A DNA stretch of 64,000 bases, taken from assembly GCA_963822615.1 (NCBI GenBank), contig CAWGIM010000021.1, positions 868,001 to 932,000 of the forward strand, read 5' to 3'. Positions 24,532 through 33,485 of this stretch are shown here, piece after piece. The stretch comes from Trebonia sp963822615 (lineage in GTDB: Bacteria > Actinomycetota > Actinomycetes > Streptosporangiales > Streptosporangiaceae). A program made the translations under genes and the position numbers. Position 1 is the stretch's first letter, and the number at the start of each line of letters is the position of its first letter. The notes beneath the pieces were generated by a model. The model searched no databases. It worked only from the letters and a program-made list of their open reading frames with translations, and was not told the DNA's origin.

Positions 24532-26019
24532 ATGGGGCTGGTGACGCCCACCGAGCCGGTGCCGCTCGACCAGCTCGGGCGGGTCCACTTCGTCGGCATC
24601 GGCGGGGCAGGGATGTCCGGCATCGCCCGCATCATGCTGGCCCGGGGCACCGCCGTGAGCGGCAGCGACTCGGCCGCCTCGGCCGCCCTCGACGAGCTGG
24701 CCGCGCTCGGCGCCCGGGTGCAGGCCGGCCACGCGGCCGGCCAGCTCGGCGACGCGGACACGGTAGTGGTGTCGAGCGCGATCAGGGACAGCAACCCCGA
24801 GCTGGCCGAGGCGCGGCGGCGCGGGCTGCGGGTGCTGCACCGGGCGGCCGCGCTTGCCTCGCTGATGACCGGCCGCCGGGTCACCGCGGTCACCGGGACG
24901 CACGGCAAGACCACCACTACCTCGATGATCGCCACCGTGCTGCTGGAGACCGGGGCCGCACCGGCCTACGCGATCGGCGGCGTGCTCGCGGCCACCGGGA
25001 CCGGCGCGGCCGACGGGGCCGGCCAGGACTTCGTGGCCGAGGCGGACGAGAGCGACGGCTCGTTCCTCATGTACGCGCCTGACGTGGCCGTGGTCACCAA
25101 CGTCGATGCCGACCACCTGGACAACTACGGCACCGAGGAGGCTTACCGGGCCTCGTTCAGCCGGTTCATCGCCCGGGTCAAGCCGGGTGGCGTGCTCGTC
25201 ACCTCGGCCGACGACCCGGGCGCGGTGGACCTGGCGGCGGACGCGCGCGCCCGCGGGCTGCGGGTGGTCACCTTCGGTGCCGCACCGGACGCCGACTACG
25301 TGGTCAGCGGCGTGACCGCCCGCGGCATGGAGACGTCGCTGACCGTCCGCGGCCGTGGCCAGCACCCGTTCGGGCTGATCGACTGTGACCTCCGGCTGGC
25401 CGTCCCCGGGTACCACAACGCGCTGAACGCGGCGGCCGCGTTCGCGGCCGCGGTCGAGCTCGGCGTCGACCCCGGCCAGGCGGCGGCCGCCCTGGCCAGC
25501 TACCGCGGCGCCGCCCGGCGGCTGGAGCCGAAGGGCGAGGCGGGCGGCGTGCGGGTGCTCGACACCTACGCGCACCATCCCACCGAGCTGGCGGCTGACC
25601 TGCGGGCGGCGCGGGAGATCGTGGCCGGCCGCCCCGGTGCCCCCGGCGACGCCGGCCGCAGCGCCGGGGGACGGGTCATCGCGGTGTTCCAGCCGCACCT
25701 GTTCAGCCGGACCCGGATCTTCGCGGCCGAGTTCGGCGCCGCGCTCGGCCTGGCCGACGAGGCAGTGGTGCTCGACGTGTACGCGGCCCGGGAGGACCCC
25801 GAGCCCGGGGTGACCGGGCGGCTGGTGGCGGACGCGGTGCCCGGCGGCGCCGCCCACTACGTGCCCGAGTTCGGCGACGTGCCCAAGGTGGTGGCGGCCC
25901 TCGCCGGGCCGGGGGACCTGGTGCTGACGATGGGCGCGGGCGACATCACCCGGATGGGCCCGCTGCTGCTGGCGGAGATCGGCCGTCCTGGCCCGCCGCC
26001 GCGGGCGGACCAGGCGTGA
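24532..26019 (+). CDS. murC: UDP-N-acetylmuramate:L-alanine ligase
   Basis: MurC attaches the first stem amino acid, L-Ala, to UDP-MurNAc. The N-terminal VHFVGIGGAGMSGIARIMLARG, the ATP loop TAVTGTHGKTTTTSMI, EADESDGSFLMY and the C-terminal DTYAHHPTELAADL and FQPHLFSRTRIF motifs are intact. Length is 495 residues, as expected. The GTG of ftsQ overlaps the stop. The gene lies after murG, as in other actinomycetes. Confidence 0.96.
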   Translation: MGLVTPTEPVPLDQLGRVHFVGIGGAGMSGIARIMLARGTAVSGSDSAASAALDELAALGARVQAGHAAGQLGDADTVVVSSAIRDSNPELAEARRRGLRVLHRAAALASLMTGRRVTAVTGTHGKTTTTSMIATVLLETGAAPAYAIGGVLAATGTGAADGAGQDFVAEADESDGSFLMYAPDVAVVTNVDADHLDNYGTEEAYRASFSRFIARVKPGGVLVTSADDPGAVDLAADARARGLRVVTFGAAPDADYVVSGVTARGMETSLTVRGRGQHPFGLIDCDLRLAVPGYHNALNAAAAFAAAVELGVDPGQAAAALASYRGAARRLEPKGEAGGVRVLDTYAHHPTELAADLRAAREIVAGRPGAPGDAGRSAGGRVIAVFQPHLFSRTRIFAAEFGAALGLADEAVVLDVYAAREDPEPGVTGRLVADAVPGGAAHYVPEFGDVPKVVAALAGPGDLVLTMGAGDITRMGPLLLAEIGRPGPPPRADQA

Positions 26020-26987
26020 GCGAGGTACCGCCGCCGTCGCGGCCAGGCCCGTGGGGACCCGGCGCGGCCTCCGCACCCGGGCCGGTCCCTGATGGTGCCG
26101 GGCTGGCCGGCCTGGACCCGGACGGCCGCTCCGCCGCTGACGGGCGCCCGCCGGGGGCCCGGCGGCCGGGCGGCCCGGTCCTGACTGACCCGGGTCCGGC
26201 CGCGGCCGGCCGGGCCGGCGATGCCTACGAACCCGACCCGCGAGCGCCGGGCGCCCCCAGGCCGGGCGGGCCCCGGCGGCCGGGCGGCAAGCGGCCCCGG
26301 TCGCGCTGGCGGGCCGCGTTCTTCGCCCTGGCCGCGGTGGCGATCGTGGTCGGCGCGGGCTGGGCCCTGCTCGGCAACCGGCTGCTGGTGGTGCGGTCGG
26401 TCAGCGTCAGCGGGACCCACCTGCTGGCACCGGAGCAGGTGATCGCGGCCGCCAACGTGCCGGTCGGCACCCCGCTGCTGAGCGTGGACGCCGGGGCGGT
26501 GACCCGCCGGGTGGAGGCGCTGCGCCAGGTCGCGTCGGCCCGGGTCAGCAAGGACTGGCCCGACCAGCTGGCGATCACGGTCACCGAGCGCGTCCCGGTG
26601 CTGGCGCTGAAGATGGCCGGCGGCGGTTACGACCAGCTCGACCACGCCGGGGTGATCGTGCGCTGGACCAAGGTCAAGCCCGCCGCGCTGCCGTTGCTGG
26701 CCGGCCTGCCGCCGGGTGCCGCCCTAGCCGGGAGCCCGGCCGTGGCCGCGGCCGCGGGGGTGCTCGCCGAGTTGCGGCCCGCCCTGGCCGGGCAGGTCAC
26801 CGCGGTCAAGGCGGTGACCGTGGCGGCCGGGACCGAGCAGGTGACGCTGAGCCTGCGGGACGGCAAGACGGTCGTGTGGGGCGGCACCGACAATGCCGCG
26901 CAAAAGAACCGCGAGCTGTCGGTCCTGCTGCCGGGGGGCGCGCGGTACATCGACGTGAGCGCGCCCGGCACCGTCGTCACTCGTTAA
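26016..26987 (+). CDS. ftsQ: cell division protein FtsQ
   Basis: FtsQ is a bitopic membrane protein that links FtsB/FtsL with the rest of the divisome. A 105-residue Pro/Gly-rich cytoplasmic segment is followed by one membrane helix (WRAAFFALAAVAIVVGAGWALL). A POTRA domain follows (VVRSVSVSGTHLLAPEQVIAAANVPVGTPLLSVD), then the FtsQ-type beta domain. The GTG overlaps the murC stop (GTGA). It is followed by a 418-bp gap with the ftsZ promoter. Confidence 0.94.
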   Translation: MSEVPPPSRPGPWGPGAASAPGPVPDGAGLAGLDPDGRSAADGRPPGARRPGGPVLTDPGPAAAGRAGDAYEPDPRAPGAPRPGGPRRPGGKRPRSRWRAAFFALAAVAIVVGAGWALLGNRLLVVRSVSVSGTHLLAPEQVIAAANVPVGTPLLSVDAGAVTRRVEALRQVASARVSKDWPDQLAITVTERVPVLALKMAGGGYDQLDHAGVIVRWTKVKPAALPLLAGLPPGAALAGSPAVAAAAGVLAELRPALAGQVTAVKAVTVAAGTEQVTLSLRDGKTVVWGGTDNAAQKNRELSVLLPGGARYIDVSAPGTVVTR

Positions 26988-27130
26988 TTTCTCGCCTGCG
27001 GCGCGTCCGGATGTCGGCAAAAGCGCGGCTTATTTCATCCGCCAGCAGGCGAAAGGCCGGGTCCGGGCAGGCCGGGGACAGCTTTTCGCTGATGTGGGGG
27101 GCGACACGCGCGCACCGGCAGCGTGGCGAG

Positions 27131-27159
27131 TTGACCAGGGTGCCGCACCACCCTACTGT
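27131..27159 (+). promoter_or_regulatory. predicted ftsZ promoter
   Basis: TTGACC (27131-27136) and TACTGT (27154-27159) are separated by exactly 17 bp, matching the vegetative sigma-70-type consensus of actinomycetes. The expected start is near 27166, leaving a 5' leader of about 240 bases. Confidence 0.7.
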
Positions 27160-27194
27160 CCCTATCAATCGTAAGGAAGATAAAACTCTAAATC

Positions 27195-27209
27195 TCAACC
27201 TGAAGGTGA
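27195..27209 (+). other. small hairpin in the ftsZ leader
   Basis: TCAACCTGAAGGTGA can fold as TCA-CCT/AGG-TGA with one bulged A. It sits in an AT-rich stretch of the leader 35-50 bases after the predicted start. A regulatory role is only a possibility. Confidence 0.35.
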
Positions 27210-27405
27210 AACCTGACGGCCGCCGAGTTGCACTCCGCAATTACGGTGTTGACGCCAGGCAGTCACCATTGGTCGCGAATTCCGTAGGCTTAGCGACGGG
27301 GTTGCCGCGAGTGGTCCGGGCGCACAGCGCGGGCGGCCGGGGCAGCCGGGCAGGGCGAGCGGCCGTCAGGGTAAGGCAGCAAGCGAGCGGAAAGGTACCC
27401 TCCTC

Positions 27406-29112
27406 GTGGCAGCACCGCAGAACTATCTGGCGGTCATCAAGGTCGTCGGAATCGGCGGGGGCGGCGTTAACGCCGTCAATCGCATGATCGAAGAGGGACT
27501 CAAGGGCGTCGAGTTCATCGCGATTAACACCGATGCCCAGGCCTTGCTGATGAGCGACGCCGACGTCAAGCTGGACGTCGGCCGGGAACTGACCCGCGGG
27601 CTCGGCGCCGGTGCGAACCCGGATGTCGGCGCCCAGGCGGCCGAGGATCACCGCGAAGAGATCGAAGAGGTGCTCAAGGGCGCCGACATGGTCTTCGTCA
27701 CCGCGGGCGAGGGCGGCGGCACCGGCACCGGCGGCGCGCCGGTGGTCGCGAACGTCGCCCGGTCGCTTGGCGCGCTCACCATCGGGGTGGTCACCCGCCC
27801 GTTCGGGTTCGAGGGCAAGCGCCGCGCGGTCCAGGCGGAGAGCGGGATCGAGCGGCTGCGGGCCGAGGTTGACACGCTGATCGTCATCCCCAACGACCGG
27901 TTGCTGTCCATCTCGGACCGGCACGTCTCGGTGCTTGACGCGTTCAAGGCGGCCGACCAGGTGCTCCTTTCCGGTGTCCAGGGCATCACCGACCTGATCA
28001 CCACGCCGGGCCTGATCAACCTCGACTTCGCCGACGTCAAGTCGGTCATGTCCGGGGCGGGCTCCGCGCTGATGGGCATCGGCTCGTCGCGCGGCGACGA
28101 CCGGGCGGTGGCGGCGGCCGAGATGGCGATCTCCTCGCCGCTGCTCGAGGCCTCGATCGACGGCGCGCACGGCGTCCTGCTGTCCATCCAGGGCGGGTCC
28201 GACCTGGGGCTGTTCGAGATCAACGAGGCGGCGCAGCTCGTCTCCAACTCGGCCGCGGTCGACGCCAACATCATCTTCGGCGCGGTGATCGACGACGCCC
28301 TCGGTGACGAGGTGCGGGTGACGGTGATCGCGGCCGGGTTCGACGAGCAGCGCCCCGGCCGCCAGGCCGCCGCGTCCGCCCCGCTGACCGTTGCCCGGGC
28401 AGCGACCCCGGCGCCGTCCGCGGCTGACGTGGCCGCGCGGGCCGGCAGCCGCCCCGCGGGCAACGGCTCGGCCGGCAACGGCTCGGCCGGCCACGGCGGC
28501 ATCAGCTACGTCTCGTCCGGCAACGGGGCCGCGCGCAACGGGGCCAGCACGGGGAGCGGCGCGCCGTCGTCGGCCGCCTGGGCCGGCGGCAGCAGCGCGG
28601 GCACCCGGTCGGGGTCGGCCGACGCTGCCGCGACCGCGAGCGGTCAGTCGGCGGCCGGCGTCCCGGCGCAGGCCGGGTCGAGCGGGTCCGGGTGGCAGTC
28701 CGCCTCGTCGGCCAGCCGCCCAGCCGACACCACTGACAACGACGCGGCGGTGCCCGCGGGCGCTGCCCACGCGGCGACCGGGCCGGCCAGCGGTCCGGCT
28801 CCCGCCAGCCCGGCCGACGCCGGCCGCGCGGAGACCGAACGGCCGGGTCAGCCCGCCGAGGCCCCTTCCGCTTACACGCCGTCCCCGGTCTCCTTCGTCG
28901 CTGACGACGAGGAGGACTACGCGGCCAAGCCCGCCTACGGCTACGAGTCGACCCGCGGGGGCGACTCCGCGCCCGCGGCCGGCACGCAGAGCTGGAAGGA
29001 CTCCGGCCGCCCGGCCAAGCAGGACAAGGTGTTCGACGTGACCGCCGGCCGCCGCCGCCCGGTGGTGTTCGAAGAGGACGACGACCTGGACGTCCCCGAC
29101 TTCCTCAAGTGA
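27406..29112 (+). CDS. ftsZ: cell division GTPase FtsZ with long C-terminal linker
   Basis: FtsZ polymerises with GTP into the cytokinetic ring. The GTPase domain (residues 8-320) has VVGIGGGGVNAVNRMIEEGL, the tubulin signature GEGGGTGTGGAP (about 102-113) and the T7 loop NLDFADVKSVMSGAG. A linker of roughly 230 Ala/Ser/Gly-rich residues, with GNGSAGNGSAGHGG repeats, leads to the conserved C-terminal peptide DDDLDVPDFLK, which binds membrane anchors such as SepF. The linker is longer than in most actinobacteria, making 568 residues in all. Translation starts at GTG 27406. Confidence 0.96.
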   Translation: MAAPQNYLAVIKVVGIGGGGVNAVNRMIEEGLKGVEFIAINTDAQALLMSDADVKLDVGRELTRGLGAGANPDVGAQAAEDHREEIEEVLKGADMVFVTAGEGGGTGTGGAPVVANVARSLGALTIGVVTRPFGFEGKRRAVQAESGIERLRAEVDTLIVIPNDRLLSISDRHVSVLDAFKAADQVLLSGVQGITDLITTPGLINLDFADVKSVMSGAGSALMGIGSSRGDDRAVAAAEMAISSPLLEASIDGAHGVLLSIQGGSDLGLFEINEAAQLVSNSAAVDANIIFGAVIDDALGDEVRVTVIAAGFDEQRPGRQAAASAPLTVARAATPAPSAADVAARAGSRPAGNGSAGNGSAGHGGISYVSSGNGAARNGASTGSGAPSSAAWAGGSSAGTRSGSADAAATASGQSAAGVPAQAGSSGSGWQSASSASRPADTTDNDAAVPAGAAHAATGPASGPAPASPADAGRAETERPGQPAEAPSAYTPSPVSFVADDEEDYAAKPAYGYESTRGGDSAPAAGTQSWKDSGRPAKQDKVFDVTAGRRRPVVFEEDDDLDVPDFLK

Positions 29113-29132
29113 ATGAGCACTGAGATTACTGA

Positions 29133-29906
29133 ATGAGCACTGGGCCTGACCCGGCCGGCCGCCAGGCCGAGCTGGCCGAGCGGCTCGCCGCCACCCGGTC
29201 GCGGATCAGCGCGGCCTGCGCGGCGGCCGGCCGGGACCCGGCCGAGCTCACGCTCATCGCGGTCACCAAGACCTACCCCGCTTCCGACGTGCTCGCGCTG
29301 GCCCGGCTGGGGCTAACCGACTTCGGCGAGAACCGCGACCAGGAAGCCGCCCCCAAGGCGGCCGCGGTCGCCGCGGCGGGCCCGCCCGACGGCGGCCTGG
29401 CCGGGACCGGGGGGCAGTCGCTCTGCTGGCACTTCATCGGCCAGCTGCAGAGCAATAAGGCAAGCAGCGTCGCCCGGTACGCGCGCTTCGTGCACTCGGT
29501 CGACCGGATCCGGCTGGTCCGCCACCTCGGCGCCGCCGCGCTGGCGGTACCCGGCCGTGACGCCTTCGGTCCGGCCCTCACCTGCCTGGTCCAGGTGAGC
29601 CTGGACGATGACCCGGACCGCGGCGGGGTGCCGGCCGGGCGGGTGCGTGAGGTCGCGCAGGCGATCGAGGCCGAGCCCGGGCTCGCCCTGGGCGGCCTGA
29701 TGGCGGTGGCGCCCCTGGGCGCGGACCCGCGGGCCGCGTTCGCCGCCCTGGCCCCGCTGTCGGCCGAGATCAGGTCGGTCAATCCGCTGGCCGGCATCAT
29801 CTCGGCGGGCATGAGCGGTGACCTGGAAGCTGCGATTGCGAGCGGCGCGACACACCTGAGAATTGGTACGGCGTTGCTCGGCAACAGAAGCGTTCCGGTC
29901 CGGTAG
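29133..29906 (+). CDS. YggS/YlmE family PLP homeostasis protein
   Basis: The 257-residue protein is the PLP-binding alpha/beta-barrel family (PLPBP) that balances free pyridoxal phosphate. The PLP lysine lies in LTLIAVTKTYPASDVLALARLG. FGENRDQEAAPKA, HFIGQLQSNKAS and the C-terminal MSGDLEAAIASGATHLRIGTALLG are conserved. It starts 20 bp after ftsZ, as usual in Gram-positives. The ylmD/pgeF-type gene found between ftsZ and this gene in many actinomycetes is absent. Confidence 0.93.
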   Translation: MSTGPDPAGRQAELAERLAATRSRISAACAAAGRDPAELTLIAVTKTYPASDVLALARLGLTDFGENRDQEAAPKAAAVAAAGPPDGGLAGTGGQSLCWHFIGQLQSNKASSVARYARFVHSVDRIRLVRHLGAAALAVPGRDAFGPALTCLVQVSLDDDPDRGGVPAGRVREVAQAIEAEPGLALGGLMAVAPLGADPRAAFAALAPLSAEIRSVNPLAGIISAGMSGDLEAAIASGATHLRIGTALLGNRSVPVR

Positions 29907-29980
29907 TGTCCGTCGCGTAAGGCAGTTGATAGCTGTTCGGTACGCGGGGACGCGACGGAAGTGGCACGGAGGACTGACCG

Positions 29981-30463
29981 ATGGCCAGCGCGATGCGCAA
30001 GATGGCGGTCTACCTTGGCCTCGTGGAGGACGATCGCCGGTATACGGACGGCTACGACGCGTACGGTGAGTACGACGAGTACGACGAGCCGGCCGAGGTG
30101 ATGGAGGCTGTTCCGGTGCGGGCTGACTACGGAGGGTACGTAGCCGAGCCCCCGGTTGAGCCCATGCCGCCACGCCAGGTTGAGCTAGCCCGGATCACGA
30201 CACTGCACCCGCGCACCTACAATGAAGCCCGGACCATCGGTGAGCATTTCCGCGAGGGCACTCCGGTGATCATGAACCTGACCGAGATGGTCGACAGCGA
30301 CGCACGGCGGCTGGTCGACTTCGCGGCGGGTCTGATCTTCGGCCTGCGCGGGTCCATCGACAAGGTGACCAACAAGGTGTTCTTGCTCTCCCCGGCCAAC
30401 GTAGAGGTAACCGCGGAGGACAAGGCGCGCATCGCCGAGCGGGGCTTCTTCAACCAGAGCTAG
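29981..30463 (+). CDS. sepF: cell division protein SepF
   Basis: SepF binds the FtsZ C-terminus and anchors the Z-ring to the membrane through an N-terminal amphipathic helix. Here that helix is MASAMRKMAVYLGLVEDD, followed by an acidic Tyr-rich linker. The SepF domain spans residues 65-160 (TLHPRTYNEARTIGEHFREGTPVIMNLTEMVDSDARRLVDFAAGLIFGLRGSIDKV). Length, at 160 residues, is slightly short because the linker is compact. Position between yggS and ylmG is canonical. Confidence 0.95.
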   Translation: MASAMRKMAVYLGLVEDDRRYTDGYDAYGEYDEYDEPAEVMEAVPVRADYGGYVAEPPVEPMPPRQVELARITTLHPRTYNEARTIGEHFREGTPVIMNLTEMVDSDARRLVDFAAGLIFGLRGSIDKVTNKVFLLSPANVEVTAEDKARIAERGFFNQS

Positions 30464-30501
30464 CGAGCGCGTGAGGCAGCGATCGTTCTGGGACCGGTGA
30501 T

Positions 30502-30792
30502 GTGATGGAAATCCTAAAGGTCGTCCTCACCTACGTGCTGACGTTGTACCTCGTGGTCCTCATCGGCACCATGATCCTCAGCTGGATCATGGTTTTCGCG
30601 CGCCCCTGGTACCCGCCTCGGGTCGTCAAGTTGATCGCGGAAACTATATTCACGCTGACCGATCCTCCACTGAAATTGCTACGGCGCTACATCCCGCCCC
30701 TCCGGCTAGGTACAGTGTCCTTGGACCTCAGCTTTATGGTCCTGTTCATCGTGGTACTCATTTTGCTGCAGGTGGCAGTACCGCGACTTTGA
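30502..30792 (+). CDS. YggT/YlmG family membrane protein
   Basis: A 96-residue protein with two membrane helices (about residues 5-30 and 72-95) and the conserved RPWYPPRVVKLIAETIFTLTDPPLKLLRRYIPP loop of the YggT family. The role is unclear; in bacteria and plastids it is tied to division or nucleoid and thylakoid organisation. The start is GTG 30502 or ATG 30505. It lies between sepF and wag31. Confidence 0.92.
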   Translation: MMEILKVVLTYVLTLYLVVLIGTMILSWIMVFARPWYPPRVVKLIAETIFTLTDPPLKLLRRYIPPLRLGTVSLDLSFMVLFIVVLILLQVAVPRL

Positions 30793-30887
30793 GACATGTA
30801 CCGTGCTGATCGGGTACGGTGCTGAGGAACAACGGTGCTTCAGAAAACACGGTGCTGAGGACACGCCAAGCGCGCCGAGGAGACAAG

Positions 30888-31748
30888 ATGCCGCTGACGC
30901 CCGCGGATGTGCGGAACAAGCAGTTCAGTACGACCAGGCTCCGGCCCGGCTACGACGAGGAAGAGGTTGACGCCTTCCTCGATGAGGTCGAGGCCGAGCT
31001 TGACCGGTTGATCCAGGAGAACGAGGAACTCCGGTCAAAGCTCGCCGAGGTGCTGCGTGGCGGTGGGAAGCCAGCCATGGCGCTGAGTTCGCCGCTGTCG
31101 GACTCGCGGCCGGACACCATGGCGCCCGAGCCGACCATGGAGCAGCCGGTCATGCGGCGTCCCGAGCCCATGATGATGGAGCAGCACCAGCCGCGGCCCT
31201 ACCAGGCCGAGGACAACATGGACACTGCCGCCCGGGTGCTCTCGCTGGCGCAGCAGACCGCCGACCAGGCGATCGCCGACGCCCGCCGCGAGGCGGACGA
31301 GACCCTCGGCCGCGCCCGCCGCGAGGCGGACGAAGTGCTGACTAAGGCTCGTCGTCAGGCTGAGCAGATCACCGGCGACGCCCGGGCCCGGGCGGAGTCG
31401 CTTGAGCGCGACGCCCAGGAGCGGCACCGCCAGGCGATGGGCTCGCTGGTCACCCAGCGCGAGGAGCTCGAGCGCCGGGTCGACGACCTGCGCGCGTTCG
31501 AGCGTGAGTACCGCAGCAGGCTTAAGGCGTACCTGGAGGGTCAGCTCCGCGACCTTGAGGCTGGCGTCACCGACAGCGGTACGTTCCCGGCCATGCCACC
31601 GGCGGCCGCTCCGGCTGGTCCGCCCCAGCTCCCGGCCGGCCTCGGCCAGCAGCCGGGGCTGCGCGGCGGCGCGGCGGGTCCGGCCCCCACCACGGCCCAG
31701 TACGCGGTCCCTGAGCACGTCGGCGGCTTCCGCCCGGACGGGCGCTGA
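30888..31748 (+). CDS. wag31: polar growth protein DivIVA/Wag31
   Basis: DivIVA marks curved membrane at poles and septa and directs polar growth in actinomycetes. The N-terminal DivIVA domain is MPLTPADVRNKQFSTTRLRPGYDEEEVDAFLDEVEAELDRLIQENEEL. A Met/Pro-rich linker, a second long coiled coil (about residues 112-220, with repeats of DARREADETLGRARREADEV) and a Pro/Gly-rich tail follow. The ATG at 30888 has GAGGAGACAAG upstream, so the longer frame from 30819 is rejected. The leader has CGGTGCTGAGGA repeated at about 30821 and 30850. Confidence 0.95.
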   Translation: MPLTPADVRNKQFSTTRLRPGYDEEEVDAFLDEVEAELDRLIQENEELRSKLAEVLRGGGKPAMALSSPLSDSRPDTMAPEPTMEQPVMRRPEPMMMEQHQPRPYQAEDNMDTAARVLSLAQQTADQAIADARREADETLGRARREADEVLTKARRQAEQITGDARARAESLERDAQERHRQAMGSLVTQREELERRVDDLRAFEREYRSRLKAYLEGQLRDLEAGVTDSGTFPAMPPAAAPAGPPQLPAGLGQQPGLRGGAAGPAPTTAQYAVPEHVGGFRPDGR

Positions 31749-31806
31749 GACCCTGCGCTAGGCAGCGGTCCGGCGCAGCCGGAGCCGGACGCAAGGAGAT
31801 AACCAG

Positions 31807-33258
31807 GTGATCCGGTTCAGCGCCGCACTGGTCGCGGTCGCCATCGGGGTTCTTATCGGCGGTATCGCCACCAGCAGGCTAGTGCTCGTCTACATCGCGA
31901 TCGTGGTGAGCGCGGTGGCGCTCCTCGCCCTCGCCCTCGGCGTAGTGCTCAGGCGGGCGGAGCTGTTCGGAGCGGCCCCGGCCATCGGCGAAGGGCAGGG
32001 GCTGGTGCCCGCGGGCACCAGCCCGGCCCCGCCTGCGCAGGTCGGCGGTAGCTGGGAGCAGGCTAGCCCGGCGGCGGCGCGGTCATCCGCGGCCGGATCT
32101 CCGGCCACCGTCACCGCCCCGTCCAGTCCCGCGGTCGCGGAGGAGTCTGTCGCGGGGGCGCACGGCTACCGGGCGGCCGCGGCTAGCGCCGCCGCCTACG
32201 CGGCGCCTCCGGCAACGGTCGGCCAGGGACGCGGGCGTACCGCCGACCCGGCTCCGAACTGGGACGTCCCGGCGGCCGGCAACCGCTGGCAGACCTCGCC
32301 CGCTGAGGTCCGCCCGCCGTGGGCGCCGACCCCGGTCGTCGCTGACACCCCCGATGACCGCGACGCCGGCCGCGAGCCGGCCACCCGGCCGCACCCGGCC
32401 GGCGGAACCGCGAGCGGCACCACGGCCGCGGCAACCGCGAGCACCCCCACCGCCTGGGACCGCCCGGCCGCCGATCCGGCGGTCCCGCCCGCCCCGGCGA
32501 GCTGGTTCGACCGCCTGGGCACCCCCACGGTCGCCCAGCCGGCCGACCAGGGGCCGGAGCCGGCCACCGTCGCAACGCCGGCTGCCCCCGCCGCTACGCC
32601 GGCTACCGCCGACGAGGAGGACGACGACTGGCCCGGCCGCTACTCGTGGCTGGACGAAGCCGACGACGCCAGCACCAGCGACAGCACCGCCAGCGACAGC
32701 ACCGCCAGCGACAGCACCGCTGAAGCCGCCCCGGCGGACGCCGCCGAGGAGCCGTCAGCCGAGGCGGCGGATAACGCCTTGCCCGCCGCCAGCGCCTGGG
32801 GCAGCGACCCGGCCGGTGCGGCCGCGACTCTTGCTCCCACCCCTGCCCGCGCCGTCGGCGACGCCGCGCAGGCCAAGGCGCCCGAGGCAACCGCCAGCGC
32901 CCATCCCGAGCCCGCTACCGGGTCATCCCCCGCCCTGGCGGCGGATGACGAGCCAGCGGACGACGTGCCCGTAGATGAAGTGCCCGCGGATCCCGTAGAT
33001 GAAGTGCCCGCGGATGAAGTGCCCGTAGACGACGTGGCCCCGGACAACGCTCCTGACGCTGAGCCTCCCGCCGCCGACCCGGCCGACCAGTCAGCCGAGA
33101 CCGGCCTGGTCTCGGTGGTCCCCGGCGTCCCCCGCTACCACGAGTCGGAGTGCGTCCTCATCAAGTTCATGCCCGAGGACGACATCCAGCACCTGTCGAT
33201 CCCCGACGCCAGGGCGGCCGGCTGCACCCCCTGCGCCGCCTGCCAGCCAGCGGACTAA
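31807..33258 (+). CDS. two-helix membrane protein with long low-complexity region and conserved C-terminal tip
   Basis: The 483-residue protein starts with two closely spaced membrane helices (about residues 5-20 and 26-48). About 380 residues dominated by Ala, Pro, Thr and acidic residues follow, including ASDSTASDSTASDST and DEVPADPVDEVPADEVPVDD repeats. The last 40 residues (YHESECVLIKFMPEDDIQHLSIPDARAAGCTPCAACQPAD) look conserved, with a Cys-x2-Cys-x2-Cys cluster. I know of similar tips in other actinobacterial membrane proteins but no function. The Cys residues could bind metal or form a disulphide. It follows wag31 by 58 bp. Confidence 0.75.
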   Translation: MIRFSAALVAVAIGVLIGGIATSRLVLVYIAIVVSAVALLALALGVVLRRAELFGAAPAIGEGQGLVPAGTSPAPPAQVGGSWEQASPAAARSSAAGSPATVTAPSSPAVAEESVAGAHGYRAAAASAAAYAAPPATVGQGRGRTADPAPNWDVPAAGNRWQTSPAEVRPPWAPTPVVADTPDDRDAGREPATRPHPAGGTASGTTAAATASTPTAWDRPAADPAVPPAPASWFDRLGTPTVAQPADQGPEPATVATPAAPAATPATADEEDDDWPGRYSWLDEADDASTSDSTASDSTASDSTAEAAPADAAEEPSAEAADNALPAASAWGSDPAGAAATLAPTPARAVGDAAQAKAPEATASAHPEPATGSSPALAADDEPADDVPVDEVPADPVDEVPADEVPVDDVAPDNAPDAEPPAADPADQSAETGLVSVVPGVPRYHESECVLIKFMPEDDIQHLSIPDARAAGCTPCAACQPAD

Positions 33259-33447
33259 CAGCGCGGACCAGCAGCACCGGAGATCCGCCGCCCGCCGCCC
33301 CCCACCGCGCTCCCGCAGCCGCAGCGCGCACCCGCGCGCCCGCGCCACGCGCCCGCGCCGCGCACCCGCCACCGCGCACCCGCGCCGCGCGCCGGCGCAG
33401 TCTCACGCGTCACCTCGGTCACGCGTTTCGCGTGCTACAGAAGATCT

Positions 33448-33485
33448 TGGAAACTTTTTCGCGTGATGGCAACTAGTAGTTTCCA
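33448..33485. repeat. 38-bp palindrome, type I copy B
   Basis: It begins TGGAAACTTTTT and ends AGTTTCCA with GTGATGGC in the centre. Against the minus strand of the copy at 50781 it shares the first 11 bases (GGAAACTTTTT) and ATGGC in register. It lies between a plus-strand gene end and the end of ileS. Confidence 0.8.

Larger units (their letters stand above)
26988..27405. other. ftsZ upstream region
   Basis: This 418-bp gap carries a promoter with good consensus at 27131-27159, a short hairpin at 27195-27209 within an unusually AT-rich leader (27160-27250), and the ribosome binding site AAAGG at 27391-27395. Minus-strand frames through it show no protein resemblance. A separate ftsZ promoter allows FtsZ levels to be set independently of the upstream cell-wall genes. 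Confidence 0.7.

Noticed and set aside
26977..27240. An 87-codon minus-strand frame upstream of ftsZ
   Set aside because: No ribosome binding site or resemblance; it overlaps the ftsZ promoter and leader.
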